This document shows, in pieces, positions 5,007 through 5,378 of a stretch of DNA of 5,378 bases. Source of the stretch: Firm-13 sp964579245 (GTDB taxonomy: Bacteria > Bacillota > Clostridia > Saccharofermentanales > Saccharofermentanaceae); NCBI GenBank assembly GCA_964579245.1, contig CAZOFY010000095.1:1-5378 (forward strand). Reading direction: 5' to 3'. Within the stretch, counting starts at the first letter, position 1. The number at the start of each line of letters is the position of its first letter. The notes beneath the pieces were generated by a model, which saw nothing but the letters and a program-made list of their open reading frames with translations, was not told the origin of the DNA and did not search any database. Both the position numbers and the translations under genes were made by a program.

Positions 5007-5107
5007 TACATCAATGTCAGCTTTGGCATGTCCCTTACCGTAGTGGTGGTATCTCCCTCTTGCGTAATAAAACACTACATCAATTGCCGCTTTGGTGTAT
5101 CCCTTAC
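5007..5107. repeat. Two imperfect 32-base direct repeats, 69-base period
   Basis: Copies at 5007-5038 and 5076-5107 match at 26 of 32 positions; both start TACATCAAT, share GCTTTGG in the middle and end TCCCTTAC. A further CCCTTA with its own small hairpin (ACCCTTAAAAGGGT) lies at 5130-5143. On the minus strand the copies encode KGHAKADIDV and KGYTKAAIDV in the same frame. Confidence 0.75.
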
Positions 5108-5274
5108 AGGGACTCTTGTATTCCTTGTTACCCTTAAAAGGGTCTTCGTACTCTTTTTTGGTCTGAAATAAATAGATATCTTTCATTGTAATGTAATTTA
5201 ATAGCATCACACAGTTATACATGCTAAATGGCCGTTTTTTGCAATTTAGTAGGTACTCATTGAAATTTTCGCTT

Positions 5275-5378
5275 TTATTGCTCATTGATGCACATACGAG
5301 ATCGTCTGTTTGCGATGATTGCATGGGTGATCATTGACAAATATCTTCTTTATTACTCATTGATGCACATACGAAATC
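5275..5378. repeat. Two near-identical 29-base direct repeats, 75-base period
   Basis: Copies at 5275-5303 and 5350-5378 share CTCATTGATGCACATACGA and differ at only 2 of 29 positions, with 46 bases between them. The second copy reaches the window edge, so the array may continue. A partial third copy (TACTCATTGA, 5254-5263) precedes them. The two differences are one silent and one Leu/Phe change in the minus-strand reading. Confidence 0.8.

Larger units (their letters stand above)
4931..5378 (-). mobile_element. Possible end of an IS200/IS605-like element or derived repeat unit
   Basis: The evidence is the end-type hairpin (4931-4949) together with a minus-strand tail encoding repeated KGxxKAxIDV units, which stops about 50 bases before it. 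I recall similar lysine-rich repeated tails and CCACCC hairpins beside TnpB-type elements in Clostridia, but no transposase or TnpB motif is visible in the window. The right boundary is unknown because the repeats continue to the edge. Confidence 0.3.
4998..5378 (-). pseudogene. Decayed coding sequence with in-frame internal repeats
   Basis: I do not recognise the product. On the minus strand one frame runs from the window edge (DFVCASMSNKEDICQ), hits TGA at 5333-5331, then continues open for about 110 codons to the stop at 4998-5000. Two repeat families lie in this same frame. D(F/L)VCASMSNK recurs at a 75-base period across the stop, and KGYTKAAIDV / KGHAKADIDV recurs at a 69-base period near the end. 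Both periods are whole codon numbers, which suggests a coding origin. None of the ATGs at 5324, 5222 or further in has a ribosome binding site, so a functional gene starting here is unlikely. The tail is basic and rich in Tyr, Gly and Lys. It could equally be non-coding repeat DNA that happens to lack stops. Confidence 0.3.

Noticed and set aside
5275..5378. CRISPR array
   Set aside because: Only two copies are visible, they differ from each other, the 46-base gap is long for a spacer, a partial third copy lies out of register, and no cas gene is in the window. More copies beyond the edge could reopen this.

Overview
The window looks like a chromosomal stretch from an anaerobic Firmicute, most likely of the class Clostridia. 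The grounds are strong AGGAGG-type ribosome binding sites, extended -10 promoters, short U-tailed terminators, and the closest protein types I recognise (an OAH-sulfhydrylase, a YdhF-like aldo-keto reductase and an iron-sulfur-type PurF homologue). The assignment is an inference from gene style; there is no rRNA or other phylogenetic marker.

Layout, left to right. Positions 1-425 are the right-hand end of an insertion sequence: the last 76 codons of an IS1182-like DDE transposase (+), then about 190 bases of non-coding DNA ending near a probable terminal inverted repeat (411-425). Next come three minus-strand genes, each with its own signals: metY (O-acetylhomoserine sulfhydrylase, 460-1740), an aldo-keto reductase (1908-2825) and a 45-residue lysine-rich protein (2956-3093). 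A terminator and an extended -10 promoter separate each neighbouring pair, so these look like three independent transcripts. No convincing metY terminator lies before the insertion sequence.

From 3094 to 3328 is a divergent promoter region with two short inverted repeats. On the plus strand, 3329-4744 encodes a 471-residue PurF (amidophosphoribosyltransferase) homologue. It keeps the PRPP-binding motif and four cysteines at the iron-sulfur ligand positions, but it has lost the N-terminal nucleophile Cys (MGGLFG instead of MCGxFG) and other glutamine-pocket residues. This is the most interesting gene here: a PurF-like protein that should not hydrolyse glutamine. A terminator follows at 4772-4804.

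The right end (4805-5378) has no intact gene. It holds an AT-rich spacer, a perfect 8-bp hairpin (4931-4949), and two families of direct repeats (69-nt and 75-nt periods). Both periods are multiples of three, and both families lie in one minus-strand frame broken by a TGA. I read this as a decayed coding sequence, possibly the tail of an IS200/IS605-like element, with low confidence.

Functionally, metY belongs to sulfur assimilation and methionine/homocysteine synthesis, and the PurF homologue is related to the first step of purine synthesis. Nothing in the sequence ties the genes into one pathway. Mobile DNA probably flanks the block on both sides.
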